From the NCBI GenBank assembly GCA_964492775.1, contig CAZBLH010000006.1, positions 1-64,000 on the forward strand: DNA of 64,000 nucleotides, written 5' to 3'. Both the position numbers and the translations under genes were made by a program. Below the pieces are notes generated by a model. That model was not told where the DNA came from and did no database searches. It saw only the letters and a list, made by a program, of their open reading frames with translations. Position 1 is the stretch's first letter, and every line of letters starts with the position of its first letter. The stretch comes from WRDS01 sp964492775. Lineage in GTDB: Bacteria; Actinomycetota; Coriobacteriia; Anaerosomatales; PHET01. Positions 1 to 7,481 of the stretch are shown one piece after another.

Positions 1-1
1 C

Positions 2-526
2 GGCTACGTGTTCGAGTCCAAGATCGTCGGCGGCTCGGTGCCGAAGGAGTACATCCCCGCGGTCGACAAGGGCATCCAGGAGGCGCTCAGCTCGGGCGTG
101 CTTGCAGGCTTCCCTGTGGTCGACGTCAAGGTCGAGCTGACCGACGGCAGCTACCACGAGGTCGACTCGTCCGAGATGGCGTTCAAGATCGCCGGCTCGA
201 TGGCGATCAAGGAAGGCCTGCGCAAGGCTGGTGCGGTTCTGCTTGAGCCGATCATGTCGGTCGAGGTCGTCACGCCCGAGGAGTACATGGGCGATGTTAT
301 CGGCGACCTGAACCGCCGTCGTGGTCACATCGAGTCGATGGAGCCTCGTGGCAACGCCCAGGTCGTTCGTGGCAAGGTGCCGCTCTCCGAGATGTTCGGT
401 TACTCGACGGACCTGCGTTCCAAGACGCAGGGGCGAGCGGTCTACACGATGCAGTTCAAGGCTTACGAGCAGGTACCGAAGTCCGTTGCGGACGAGATCG
501 TGAGCAAGGTCGGCGGAGGCGTTTAA
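2..526 (+). CDS. fusA: Elongation factor G, C-terminal part (5' end outside window)
   Basis: The frame is open from the window edge, so about 174 C-terminal residues are present. They match domains IV and V of EF-G: the KEYIPAVDKGIQEA stretch of domain IV, the GFPVVDVKVELTDG strand, then EPIMSVEVVTPEEYMGDVIGD and RRGHIESMEPRGNAQVV of domain V. EF-G is the cytosolic GTPase that drives ribosomal translocation; its GTPase domain lies upstream of the window. The stop is followed after 49 bases by rpsJ, so the usual tuf gene is not between them. The family call is certain. Any upstream rpsL-rpsG context cannot be seen. Confidence 0.97.
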   Translation, partial: GYVFESKIVGGSVPKEYIPAVDKGIQEALSSGVLAGFPVVDVKVELTDGSYHEVDSSEMAFKIAGSMAIKEGLRKAGAVLLEPIMSVEVVTPEEYMGDVIGDLNRRRGHIESMEPRGNAQVVRGKVPLSEMFGYSTDLRSKTQGRAVYTMQFKAYEQVPKSVADEIVSKVGGGV

Positions 527-575
527 GTAGCCGGTCGGCGACGAGTCGGCTTGTTCTTTACGGAGGAGTAGAGAG

Positions 576-884
576 TTGGCGAACCAGAAGATCAGGATTC
601 GGCTTAAGGGCTACGACCATGAGATCGTGGACCAGTCGACGAAGCTCATCGTGGACACGGCGCAGAAGACCGGCGCTAAGGTTTCGGGTCCTATCCCGCT
701 GCCTACCGACCGTAGCGTCTACACGGTGATCCGCTCGCCGCACGTGAACAAGGACAGCCGCGAGCAGTTCGAGATGAAGACCCACAAGCGTCTGATCGAC
801 ATCGTCGAGCCGACGGCGAAGACGGTTGACTCGCTCATGCGACTCGATCTGCCGGCCGGCGTGGACATTGAGATCAAGCTCTAG
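576..884 (+). CDS. rpsJ: 30S ribosomal protein S10
   Basis: 102 residues, full length for S10, which binds the 3' major domain of 16S rRNA in the 30S head and also serves as NusE in antitermination complexes. The start is TTG, giving MANQKIRIRLKGYDH, chosen because a strong GGAGGAG site lies 7 bases upstream and the family begins there. The conserved TDRSVYTVIRSPHVNKDSREQFEMKTHKRLI segment is split here across residues 44-74. It is the first gene of the S10 cluster, 49 bases after fusA. A 116-base structured spacer separates it from rplC. Confidence 0.98.
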   Translation: MANQKIRIRLKGYDHEIVDQSTKLIVDTAQKTGAKVSGPIPLPTDRSVYTVIRSPHVNKDSREQFEMKTHKRLIDIVEPTAKTVDSLMRLDLPAGVDIEIKL

Positions 885-895
885 TTCCTGGTAAT

Positions 896-967
896 ATCGC
901 CGGCCTGCGTGTCCAGCGAAGGCGGCGATCAAGTGCGGTCCGCTGGGGTTCGTGCCAAAGGGGCACG
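896..967 (+). promoter_or_regulatory. Two stem-loops in the rpsJ-rplC spacer
   Basis: The first hairpin pairs ATCGCCG (896-902) with CGGCGAT (923-929) and can extend by three pairs past a one-base bulge. The second pairs CGTGCC (951-956) with GGCACG (962-967) over a five-base loop. No T-run follows either one, so a simple terminator is unlikely. They lie where a ribosomal-protein autoregulatory site or a processing site could act on the downstream rplC-rplD-rplW genes; that role is inference. Confidence 0.45.
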
Positions 968-1000
968 ATAGGTCCCAAGACCGGTGAGATTGAAGGAAGA

Positions 1001-1624
1001 ATGATGGCAACGACCATTCTCGGTAGAAAGCTCGGGATGACACAGGTGTGGGGAGCGGAAGACAAGCTCGTCCCCGTCACCGTCATCGAAGCCGGGCCCT
1101 GCGTTATCACGCAGGTCAAGACAGCAAAGCGTGACGGCTATTCGGCGATCCAGATCGGCTTCGGCGACATCAAGGAGCAGAAGGTTAACAAGCCGATGGC
1201 CGGTCACTTCAGCAAGGCAGGTGTTGAGGCCAAGCGGCACCTCGCCGAGGTTCGCCTCGATGAGGACGGCGCCAATAAGGCCGGTGACGTCATCACCGTC
1301 GAGGCGCTCGCGGATGCTGGTTCGGTCCACGTCTCTGGCGTGAGCAAGGGTAAAGGCTTCGCCGGTGTCATGAAGCGCCACAACTTCAGCGGTGGCCGTG
1401 GCGGCCACGGTTCGCACTCGCACCGTATCCCTGGATCGGTCGGCCAGTGCGCCACTCCCTCGCGCGTGTTCAAGGGCAAGAAGCTGCCGGGCCACATGGG
1501 CGTGAACATGGTTACCGTACGCAATCTCGACGTCGTTCGAATTGACGCCGAGCAGAACCTGCTGCTCGTCAAGGGCGCCGTCCCCGGCGCCAAGGGCGCG
1601 CTGCTGACGATCCGGTCGGCTTAA
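1001..1624 (+). CDS. rplC: 50S ribosomal protein L3
   Basis: 207 residues, normal for L3, an early-assembly 23S rRNA-binding protein near the peptidyl transferase centre. The N-terminus reads ILGRKLGMTQVW, and the conserved central loop GSHSHRIPGSVGQCATPSRV plus GKKLPGHMG are intact. Two ATG codons are adjacent (1001 and 1004). Both lie behind GGAAGA, so the exact start is uncertain by one codon. Second gene of the S10 cluster, followed by rplD after 34 bases. Confidence 0.97.
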   Translation: MMATTILGRKLGMTQVWGAEDKLVPVTVIEAGPCVITQVKTAKRDGYSAIQIGFGDIKEQKVNKPMAGHFSKAGVEAKRHLAEVRLDEDGANKAGDVITVEALADAGSVHVSGVSKGKGFAGVMKRHNFSGGRGGHGSHSHRIPGSVGQCATPSRVFKGKKLPGHMGVNMVTVRNLDVVRIDAEQNLLLVKGAVPGAKGALLTIRSA

Positions 1625-1658
1625 GCGCCCGCGCTGGAGACACAAGGAGTACAAGAAG

Positions 1659-2282
1659 ATGCCATCGATTGAAATCAAGGACGCCAAGGGTGCCAAGGTC
1701 GGCAGCCAGGACCTCGCAGAAGCGGTCTTCGCAGTTGAGCCCAACACCTTCGCGATGCACCAGGTCGTGCGCTCGCAGCTTGCTGCTCGTCGCTCGGGCA
1801 CGCATGACACCAAGACCCGTGGTCAGGTAAGCGGCGGTGGCCGCAAGCCGTACCGCCAGAAGGGTACCGGCCGCGCGCGTCAGGGTACGACGCGTGCCCC
1901 GCAGTGGGCAGGCGGTGGCGTGGTCTTCGGACCGCACCCCCGCAGCTACGCGTTCAAGGTGCCGAACAAGGTCGTCAAGCTCGCGATGCGCTCGGCGCTT
2001 TCCGCCAAGCTCGCTGACGGCGAGATGTTCGTTGTTGACGGGTTCGACTTCGAGAAGCCGTCAACGAAGGCTGCGGCCGAGGCTCTCGGCAACCTCGGAA
2101 TCGCCGGCAAGGTCACGGTCGTTGTCGCCAATGACGACGTGAACTCGATGCTGTCCTTCCGCAACCTGCCCAAGGCCCGTGTCATCACGGCCTCCGAAGC
2201 CAACACCTACGACCTCGTGGACAACACTGCGGTGCTGTTCACCCGCCCGGCTCTGGCCTGGCTCGAAGGGGTGCTGTCCTAG
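1659..2282 (+). CDS. rplD: 50S ribosomal protein L4
   Basis: 207 residues, full-length L4. The extended loop that lines the exit tunnel is recognisable as GGGRKPYRQKGTGRARQG, followed by GGGVVFGPHPR. L4 helps 50S assembly and in some bacteria represses its own operon; nothing here shows that directly. An AAGGAG site lies upstream of the ATG. The stop is one base before the rplW start, so translation of the pair is probably coupled. Confidence 0.97.
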   Translation: MPSIEIKDAKGAKVGSQDLAEAVFAVEPNTFAMHQVVRSQLAARRSGTHDTKTRGQVSGGGRKPYRQKGTGRARQGTTRAPQWAGGGVVFGPHPRSYAFKVPNKVVKLAMRSALSAKLADGEMFVVDGFDFEKPSTKAAAEALGNLGIAGKVTVVVANDDVNSMLSFRNLPKARVITASEANTYDLVDNTAVLFTRPALAWLEGVLS

Positions 2283-2283
2283 C

Positions 2284-2571
2284 ATGTACGATCCTCGCCA
2301 TATCATCATCCGGCCGATCATCTCGGAGAAGTCTTACGACTTGATCGGGCAGAACCGCTACACTTTCGAGGTCGCGAAGACCGCCAGCAAGCCGCAGATC
2401 GGCCAGGCTGTCTCCGAGATCTTCGGTGTGACCGTGACGAGCGTGAACACGATGAACGTCACGGGTAAGCCTCGCCGCGTGCGTTACGCCAAGGGCAAGA
2501 CGCGCGACTGGAAGAAGGCTGTCGTCACCCTCGCTGAGGGCGACACGATCGACATGTTCCCGTCGGTCTAA
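2284..2571 (+). CDS. rplW: 50S ribosomal protein L23
   Basis: 95 residues, a normal L23 length. It starts MYDPRHIIIRPIISEKSY at the ATG placed one base after the rplD stop; the frame stays open further upstream but that extension is unlike L23. L23 sits at the tunnel exit and docks trigger factor and SRP. The beta-hairpin region TSVNTMNVTGKPRRVRYAKG is conserved. A 132-base structured spacer follows before rplB. Confidence 0.97.
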   Translation: MYDPRHIIIRPIISEKSYDLIGQNRYTFEVAKTASKPQIGQAVSEIFGVTVTSVNTMNVTGKPRRVRYAKGKTRDWKKAVVTLAEGDTIDMFPSV

Positions 2572-2580
2572 GCGTTTCGG

Positions 2581-2676
2581 ACCCGCACGCGCGGGTGGCA
2601 AGGGTGTGAGAGCGGCTCAAGATGGAGCCGCCCGGCACCGTGGTAGTCCGGAGTCGACCGTCCAAGTCCCGGACGG
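2581..2676 (+). promoter_or_regulatory. Structured rplW-rplB spacer with competing hairpins
   Basis: Three successive structures fill the spacer. ACCCGC/GCGGGT (2581-2586 with 2591-2596) has a 4-base loop. GCGGCTC/GAGCCGC (2612-2618 with 2625-2631) has a 6-base loop. The third element can fold two ways: GTCCGG (2646-2651) with CCGGAC (2669-2674), or CCGTCC (2658-2663) with GGACGG (2671-2676). The two pairings share bases and exclude each other. This resembles a switchable leader, but no ligand or protein can be named from sequence. Confidence 0.5.
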
Positions 2677-2703
2677 ATCGGCAATCGGACGGAAGGAGCA
2701 CCA

Positions 2704-3534
2704 ATGGGACTGAAGAAGTACAAGCCGACATCACCGGGTCGCCGGTTCCAGTCGGTCTCCGATTTTGCGGAGATCACCTCGACGACGCCGGAGAAGTCGC
2801 TGCTCGAGCCGCTTCCCAAGAAGGGCGGGCGCAACAACAACGGCCGCATCACCACGCGTCACCAGGGTGGCGGTCACAAGCGCCGGTATCGTCGCATCGA
2901 CTTCAAGCGCAACAAGGATGGCGTGCCGGCCAAGGTCGCGACTATCGAGTACGACCCGAACCGCTCGGCCCGCATCGCCCTGCTGCACTACGCTGACGGC
3001 GAGAAGCGCTACATCCTCGCGCCGAAGGGCCTGAAGGTCGGCGACACCCTGCTCAACGGTAAGGGTGCCGACATCAAGCCGGGTAACGCACTGCCGCTCG
3101 CCGACATTCCTGTCGGTACGGTCGTGCACGCGGTTGAGCTCCAGCCTGGCAAGGGCGCCGCTCTCGCTCGCTCTGCGGGTACGTCCATCCAGTTGATGGG
3201 CAAGGAGGGTGGCTACGCCATCGTGCGTATGCCGAGCTCCGAGATGCGCCGCGTGCTCATCACCTGCCGCGCGACCATCGGAGAGGTCGGCAACTCCGAT
3301 CACTCCAACATCTCGATCGGTAAGGCCGGACGCAATCGCCACCTTGGCAAGCGCCCGACCGTCCGCGGTACCGCGATGAACCCTGTCGACCACCCGCATG
3401 GTGGTGGCGAGGGCAAGAACAAGTCCGCCGGTCGTCACCCGGTCACCCCGTGGGGCGTGCCGACCAAGGGTCACCGTACCCGCAGCAAGAAGAAGGCGTC
3501 CAACGCCCTCATCATCCGTCGGCGCAAGAAGTAG
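2704..3534 (+). CDS. rplB: 50S ribosomal protein L2
   Basis: 276 residues, full-length L2, one of the most conserved 50S proteins, needed for subunit association and peptidyl transfer. Both landmark regions are present: the RNA-binding OB/SH3 domains around GRITTRHQGGGHKRRYRRID (residues 48-67) and the C-terminal VDHPHGGGEG loop (228-237) carrying the conserved histidine. The ATG is preceded by GGAAGGAG. It starts the second half of the S10 cluster after a structured spacer. Confidence 0.98.
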   Translation: MGLKKYKPTSPGRRFQSVSDFAEITSTTPEKSLLEPLPKKGGRNNNGRITTRHQGGGHKRRYRRIDFKRNKDGVPAKVATIEYDPNRSARIALLHYADGEKRYILAPKGLKVGDTLLNGKGADIKPGNALPLADIPVGTVVHAVELQPGKGAALARSAGTSIQLMGKEGGYAIVRMPSSEMRRVLITCRATIGEVGNSDHSNISIGKAGRNRHLGKRPTVRGTAMNPVDHPHGGGEGKNKSAGRHPVTPWGVPTKGHRTRSKKKASNALIIRRRKK

Positions 3535-3549
3535 CGAGAGGAGTCATCC

Positions 3550-3828
3550 ATGAGCCGCAGCCTCAAGAAAGGGCCGTTCGTGCAGCCTCGTCTCCTCGAG
3601 CGTATCCACTCGATGAACGAAGCCGGCGAGAAGAAGGTCATCAAGACGTGGTCGCGTTCGTCCACCATCTTCCCGGAGATGGTTGGTCACACAATCGCTG
3701 TGCATGACGGCCGCAAGCACGTTCCCGTGTACGTAACCGAGTCGATGGTCGGTCACAAGCTCGGCGAGTTCTCGCCGACCCGCACGTTCCGCGGGCACGC
3801 CGCCGACAAGAAGAAGGGCAAGAGGTAG
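3550..3828 (+). CDS. rpsS: 30S ribosomal protein S19
   Basis: 92 residues, full length. The start MSRSLKKGPFVQPRLLERI and the core SRSSTIFPEMVGHTIAVHDG are typical. S19 binds 16S rRNA in the 30S head next to S13 and S14. An AGAGGAG site precedes the ATG, and the gene begins 15 bases after the rplB stop. It ends three bases before rplV, a very tight junction usual for this operon. Confidence 0.97.
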   Translation: MSRSLKKGPFVQPRLLERIHSMNEAGEKKVIKTWSRSSTIFPEMVGHTIAVHDGRKHVPVYVTESMVGHKLGEFSPTRTFRGHAADKKKGKR

Positions 3829-3831
3829 GAG

Positions 3832-4173
3832 ATGGAAGCCAGAGCCGTTGCAAGATTCCAGCGGGTGAGCCCGCGCAAGGCGCGTCTGGTCGTCGACCTC
3901 ATCCGCGGCAAGTCCGTGGAAGAGGCCCGCACCATCCTGCGCTTCTCGCCCCGGGCCGCATCTGAGATCGTCGAGAAGACGCTCAACAGCGCGGTCGCCA
4001 ACGCCGAGCGCAACCTGCGCGTCAAGGCCGAGGACCTCGTCGTGGGCACGACGTTCGTGGACGAGGGTCCGACCATCAAGCGGATCCGTCCGCGCGCGAT
4101 GGGCCGCGCGTTCCGCATCAACAAGCGTACGAGCCACATCACTGTGGTCGTCAAGCAGCGAGAGGGGGCGTAG
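3832..4173 (+). CDS. rplV: 50S ribosomal protein L22
   Basis: 113 residues, full-length L22. It contains RVSPRKARLVVDLIRGK near the N-terminus and the tunnel-lining beta-hairpin around GPTIKRIRPRAMGRAFRINK near the C-terminus, the site of macrolide-resistance changes in other species. No deletion or duplication is visible in the hairpin. It starts three bases after rpsS and is followed seven bases later by rpsC. Confidence 0.97.
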   Translation: MEARAVARFQRVSPRKARLVVDLIRGKSVEEARTILRFSPRAASEIVEKTLNSAVANAERNLRVKAEDLVVGTTFVDEGPTIKRIRPRAMGRAFRINKRTSHITVVVKQREGA

Positions 4174-4180
4174 GCGCCTC

Positions 4181-4888
4181 ATGGGACAGAAGGTTTACCC
4201 CGTCGGCATACGTCTGGGCATCACCGAGAACTGGCGCTCTCGCTGGTACTCGGGCAAGGAGTACGCGCGAACGGTCGAGAATGACGTCGCGATCCGCCGC
4301 TACCTGTCGGCTCGCCTTCGCCGCGCCGCGGTCAGCCGCGTAGACATCGAGCGCAAGGGCGAGAAGACGGCCATTGAGTTGTACACCGCTCGCCCCGGCA
4401 TCGTCATCGGCAAGAAGGGCGCCGAGGTCGACGTCCTGCGTAAGGGTCTCGAGAAGCTCACCGGTGGTCCGGTCTCGGTCAACATCATCGAGATCAAGCG
4501 GCCAGAGCTCGACGCGACGCTTATCGCACAGTCAGTTGCCGAGCAGCTTGAGGGTCGTGTGGCTTTTCGCCGCGCGATGCGCAAGGCGGTCGCGTCTTCG
4601 ATGAAGAGCGGCGCGCTTGGCATCCGGATCCAGTGCTCAGGTCGCCTCGGTGGCGCCGAGATGGGTCGTCGGGAATGGTACCGCGAGGGTCGGGTCCCGC
4701 TGCACACGCTGCGTGCCAAGATCGACTACGGCACTGCTGTCGCTCACACCACGATGGGCGCCTGCGGCGTGAAGGTCTGGGTCTACCACGGTGAGGTCCT
4801 TCCTGGACAGAAGCCACCCACGCCCGCGATCGAGGGCACTCGTGCGCCTCGTCCGCGCCGTGAAGGAAGAAATGAAGGGAGGCGGTAG
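4181..4888 (+). CDS. rpsC: 30S ribosomal protein S3
   Basis: 235 residues. The N-terminal MGQKVYPVGIRLGI, the KH-domain GXXG-type motif in IVIGKKGAEVDVLRK, and the C-terminal GRREWYREGRVPLHTLRAKIDYG signature (split here around residues 165-187) identify S3. It sits at the mRNA entry channel of the 30S subunit. The C-terminus adds a short basic tail rich in Arg and Glu. The ribosome binding site of the next gene, rplP, lies inside its last codons. Confidence 0.98.
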   Translation: MGQKVYPVGIRLGITENWRSRWYSGKEYARTVENDVAIRRYLSARLRRAAVSRVDIERKGEKTAIELYTARPGIVIGKKGAEVDVLRKGLEKLTGGPVSVNIIEIKRPELDATLIAQSVAEQLEGRVAFRRAMRKAVASSMKSGALGIRIQCSGRLGGAEMGRREWYREGRVPLHTLRAKIDYGTAVAHTTMGACGVKVWVYHGEVLPGQKPPTPAIEGTRAPRPRREGRNEGRR

Positions 4889-4890
4889 GA

Positions 4891-5319
4891 TTGCTGCTCC
4901 CGAAGCGTGTAAAGCACCGTAAGGTTCAGCGTGGCAGCAACTGGAAGGGCGACGCCAAGGGTGGTACCCAAGTCCACTTCGGCGAGTACGGCCTGAAGGC
5001 CCTGGAACCCGCTTGGATCACGAACCGCCAGATTGAGGCGGCACGTGTTGCGATGACCAGGTACATGAAGCGTGGCGGTAAGGTCTGGATCAACATCTTC
5101 CCGGACAAGCCCGTCACCCAGAAGCCGGCCGAAACCCGTATGGGTTCGGGCAAGGGTAACCCCGAGAAGTGGGTCGCCGTCGTCAAGCCCGGCCGCATCA
5201 TGTTCGAGGTCGCCGGCGTGCCGGAAGAGGTTGCCAAGGAAGCGATGCGTCTGGCTGCTCACAAGCTGCCGATCAAGACGCGTTTTGTTACCCGTGCCGA
5301 CAGTGGCGGGGAGGCGTAG
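4891..5319 (+). CDS. rplP: 50S ribosomal protein L16
   Basis: 142 residues. The start is TTG two bases after the rpsC stop, giving MLLPKRVKHRKVQRG, the standard L16 N-terminus, with GGGAGG just upstream inside rpsC. L16 contacts the A-site tRNA and is a late-assembly 50S protein. The conserved MGSGKGNPEKWVAVVKPG motif is intact. Its stop abuts the rpmC ATG with no gap, so the two are probably translationally coupled. Confidence 0.97.
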   Translation: MLLPKRVKHRKVQRGSNWKGDAKGGTQVHFGEYGLKALEPAWITNRQIEAARVAMTRYMKRGGKVWINIFPDKPVTQKPAETRMGSGKGNPEKWVAVVKPGRIMFEVAGVPEEVAKEAMRLAAHKLPIKTRFVTRADSGGEA

Positions 5320-5535
5320 ATGAAGAACACCGAGATCCGCGCTTATGACGAGGCTGAACTCGTCAGCAAGCTGAAGGCTGCCCGTGCAGAGCTGTTCAAC
5401 CTCAGGTTCCAGCTCGCCACCGGACAGCTTGACAACACCGGCCGTATCGCGGCCGTGAAGAAGGACATCGCGCGGCTTCAGACTGAGGTCCGCGCCCGTG
5501 AGCTCGCCGCCGCTCGCGAAGCGGCCGCTTCATAA
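5320..5535 (+). CDS. rpmC: 50S ribosomal protein L29
   Basis: 71 residues, a small two-helix protein at the exit tunnel near L23. It shows the L29 pattern of ELVSKLKAARAELFNLRFQLATGQLDN followed by RIAAVKKDIARLQTE (both quoted in part of residues 9-53). The ATG directly follows the rplP stop codon. The Ala-rich tail of about ten residues is slightly longer than in E. coli. Confidence 0.95.
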   Translation: MKNTEIRAYDEAELVSKLKAARAELFNLRFQLATGQLDNTGRIAAVKKDIARLQTEVRARELAAAREAAAS

Positions 5536-5552
5536 GGTGAGTGAGGAGAGTC

Positions 5553-5813
5553 ATGACTGAAGAGCGCAACCGCCGCAAGGTGCGTCAGGGGCTGGTCGTC
5601 TCGGCCGCCAGTGACAAGACCTGCGTCGTGGCCGTCGCGGATCGCAAGAAGCATCCGTTCTACGGCAAGATGATCACCCGCACCGCCAAGTATCACGTGC
5701 ATGACGAAGAGAACACGTGCGGAGTAGGCGACACCGTGACGATCATGGAGACCCGGCCGCTGTCCAAGCTGAAGCGCTGGCGTCTTCTCGAAGTCGTCGA
5801 GAGAGCCAAGTAA
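5553..5813 (+). CDS. rpsQ: 30S ribosomal protein S17
   Basis: 86 residues from the ATG that follows GTGAGGAG; an upstream GTG would overlap that ribosome binding site and is rejected. S17 is an OB-fold 16S rRNA-binding protein. The family signature GDTVTIMETRPLSKLKRWRL is present at residues 55-74, as is VSAASDKTCVVAV near the start. It ends the S10 cluster; a 72-base spacer leads to rplN. Confidence 0.97.
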   Translation: MTEERNRRKVRQGLVVSAASDKTCVVAVADRKKHPFYGKMITRTAKYHVHDEENTCGVGDTVTIMETRPLSKLKRWRLLEVVERAK

Positions 5814-5885
5814 GAAGGTCTCGCAACTGTGACCACTGGCGTTGGCCGCCGAGGACACTGAGCGAGCAGGTAACCGGAGGAAGCG

Positions 5886-6254
5886 ATGATCCAGGCAGAA
5901 ACACGGCTCAAAGTCGCCGACAACTCGGGTGCGCGCAAGGTAGCGTGCATCAAGGTGCTCGGCGGCTCGAAGCGCCGTTACGCCCATCTGGGCGACGTGA
6001 TCGTGTGTTCCGTGAAGGAGGCTCTCCCGAACGGCCAGGTCAAGAAGGGTGAGGTCGTGCGTGCCGTCGTCGTCAGGACGGTCAAGGAAGCACGCCGACC
6101 GGACGGCAGCTATATCAAGTTCGATGACAACGCCGCCGTCATCATCGACCAGCAGGGCAATCCGCGCGGTACGCGCATCTTCGGCCCGGTCGCTCGCGAG
6201 CTGCGCGACCGCCGCTACATGAAGATCGTGTCGCTCGCGCCCGAGGTGCTCTAA
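5886..6254 (+). CDS. rplN: 50S ribosomal protein L14
   Basis: 122 residues, exactly the usual length. MIQAETRLKVADNSGARKV at the N-terminus and GTRIFGPVARELRDRRYMKI at the C-terminus are diagnostic. L14 lies at the subunit interface and contacts 16S rRNA. GGAGG precedes the ATG. It is the first gene of the spc cluster. Confidence 0.98.
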   Translation: MIQAETRLKVADNSGARKVACIKVLGGSKRRYAHLGDVIVCSVKEALPNGQVKKGEVVRAVVVRTVKEARRPDGSYIKFDDNAAVIIDQQGNPRGTRIFGPVARELRDRRYMKIVSLAPEVL

Positions 6255-6267
6255 GGAGGCAACGAAT

Positions 6268-6588
6268 ATGACTAAACTGAGCATCCGCACGGGCGACAAG
6301 GTGAAGATCCTTGCCGGCAAAGAAAAGGGCAAGGAGGGCAAGGTTCTTGCGACCCTGCCGCACAAGGAGCGTGTGATCGTCGAGCGCGTGAACCTGATCA
6401 AGAAGGCTACGCGCCCGACCCAGAACAACCCCAAGGGCGGCATTCTCGAGATCGAGGCGCCCCTGCACGTCAGCAACGTGATGCTGATTTGCCCGAAGTG
6501 CTCGGCGCCGACGCGCATCGGGCGCAGGCGTGAAGACGGCGTGCGTATCCGCGTGTGCAAGAAGTGTGGAAACGACATCGACGGCTAG
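6268..6588 (+). CDS. rplX: 50S ribosomal protein L24 (zinc-ribbon form)
   Basis: 106 residues. The KOW motif is visible in KVKILAGKEKGKEGKVLATLP, split at residues 9-28. The C-terminus carries two Cys pairs, CPKC and CKKC, about 20 residues apart, a zinc-ribbon-like tail present in many bacterial L24 proteins but reduced in E. coli. L24 is an assembly-initiator protein of the 50S subunit. AAGGAGG precedes the ATG. Confidence 0.96.
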   Translation: MTKLSIRTGDKVKILAGKEKGKEGKVLATLPHKERVIVERVNLIKKATRPTQNNPKGGILEIEAPLHVSNVMLICPKCSAPTRIGRRREDGVRIRVCKKCGNDIDG

Positions 6589-6607
6589 AGCCGGCCGGTG
6601 TTTGTGG

Positions 6608-6627
6608 CTCCCCGCAGCCGCGGGGAG
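6608..6627 (+). promoter_or_regulatory. Stem-loop in rplX-rplE spacer
   Basis: CTCCCCGC and GCGGGGAG form a perfect 8-base-pair stem with a 4-base loop, 19 bases after the rplX stop and about 55 bases before rplE. It lacks a following T-run. Processing, attenuation or a protein-binding site are all possible. Confidence 0.45.
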
Positions 6628-6681
6628 GCGTAGGGTCAGAAATCCTGCGCTGAGAACCCCAGAAGAAGGATGAGGACGCAG

Positions 6682-7224
6682 ATGGCTCCAAGACTCAAAG
6701 AGAAGTACCTGACCGAGGTGGTTCCGGCACTGCGTGAGCAGCACGGGTACGCCAACGTCAACGAGGTTCCCAGGCTTCAGAAGATCGTCGTGAACATGGG
6801 CGTTGGCGCCGCGGTACAGGACGCCAAGCAGCTCGACTCCGCGATCTCGGACCTGCGCACGATCACCGGCCAGCAGCCGATGGTCACGCGGGCCAAGAAG
6901 TCGATCGCCGGATTCAAGATCCGCGAGGGCATGGCCATCGGCGCCAAGGTGACCCTGCGCGGCGATCGAATGTGGGAGTTCTTCGATCGTCTGCTCGGTG
7001 CCGCGATTCCGCGTATCCGCGACTTCCGCGGCCTGCCGGCCACGAGCTTCGATGGGCGCGGCAACTACTCGATGGGCATCACCGAGCAGCTGATCTTCCC
7101 CGAGGTCGATTACGACCAGGTCGATCGGGTGCGCGGCATGGACATCACGTTCGTAACCAGCGCGAAAACAGACGAAGAGGCCAAGGCGTTGCTTGACGCG
7201 TTCGGCTTCCCGTTCAAGCGATAG
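6682..7224 (+). CDS. rplE: 50S ribosomal protein L5
   Basis: 180 residues from the ATG giving MAPRLKEKYLTEVVPALRE, the usual L5 start. An ATG twelve bases upstream is also in frame, but its Shine-Dalgarno-like AGAAGG would touch the start codon, whereas AGGATGAGG sits well for the chosen one. L5 binds 5S rRNA and the P-site tRNA. LQKIVVNMGVG, TGQQPMVTRAKKSIAGFK and FPEVDYDQVD are typical family blocks. Confidence 0.96.
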   Translation: MAPRLKEKYLTEVVPALREQHGYANVNEVPRLQKIVVNMGVGAAVQDAKQLDSAISDLRTITGQQPMVTRAKKSIAGFKIREGMAIGAKVTLRGDRMWEFFDRLLGAAIPRIRDFRGLPATSFDGRGNYSMGITEQLIFPEVDYDQVDRVRGMDITFVTSAKTDEEAKALLDAFGFPFKR

Positions 7225-7276
7225 CGAATAAGACCGTTCGGCGGACTCGATACCGCCAAAACAACGGAGGTTAGAA

Positions 7277-7462
7277 GTGGCAAAGAAGTCGATGATCGCC
7301 AAGGCGAAGCGCGAACCCAAGTTCAGCGTTCGCCGGTACAACCGCTGCAGCAGGTGTGGCCGCCCTCGCGGTTACTACCGCCAGTTTGGACTGTGCCGTG
7401 TGTGCCTGCGAGAGATGGCGGGCCGTGGCGAGCTCCCGGGCGTGCGCAAGGCCAGCTGGTAA
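7277..7462 (+). CDS. rpsZ: 30S ribosomal protein S14, zinc-binding type
   Basis: 61 residues, the short zinc-containing S14 form. A CxxC pair (CSRC, residues 24-27) and a second pair (CRVC, 40-43) form the zinc site, and the ending GELPGVRKASW is the family signature. GTG start with GGAGG six bases upstream. The long zinc-free S14 found in some species under zinc limitation is not in this window. The downstream spacer is strongly structured. Confidence 0.97.
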   Translation: MAKKSMIAKAKREPKFSVRRYNRCSRCGRPRGYYRQFGLCRVCLREMAGRGELPGVRKASW

Positions 7463-7481
7463 GCGCGGACCTGAGAGGCCG

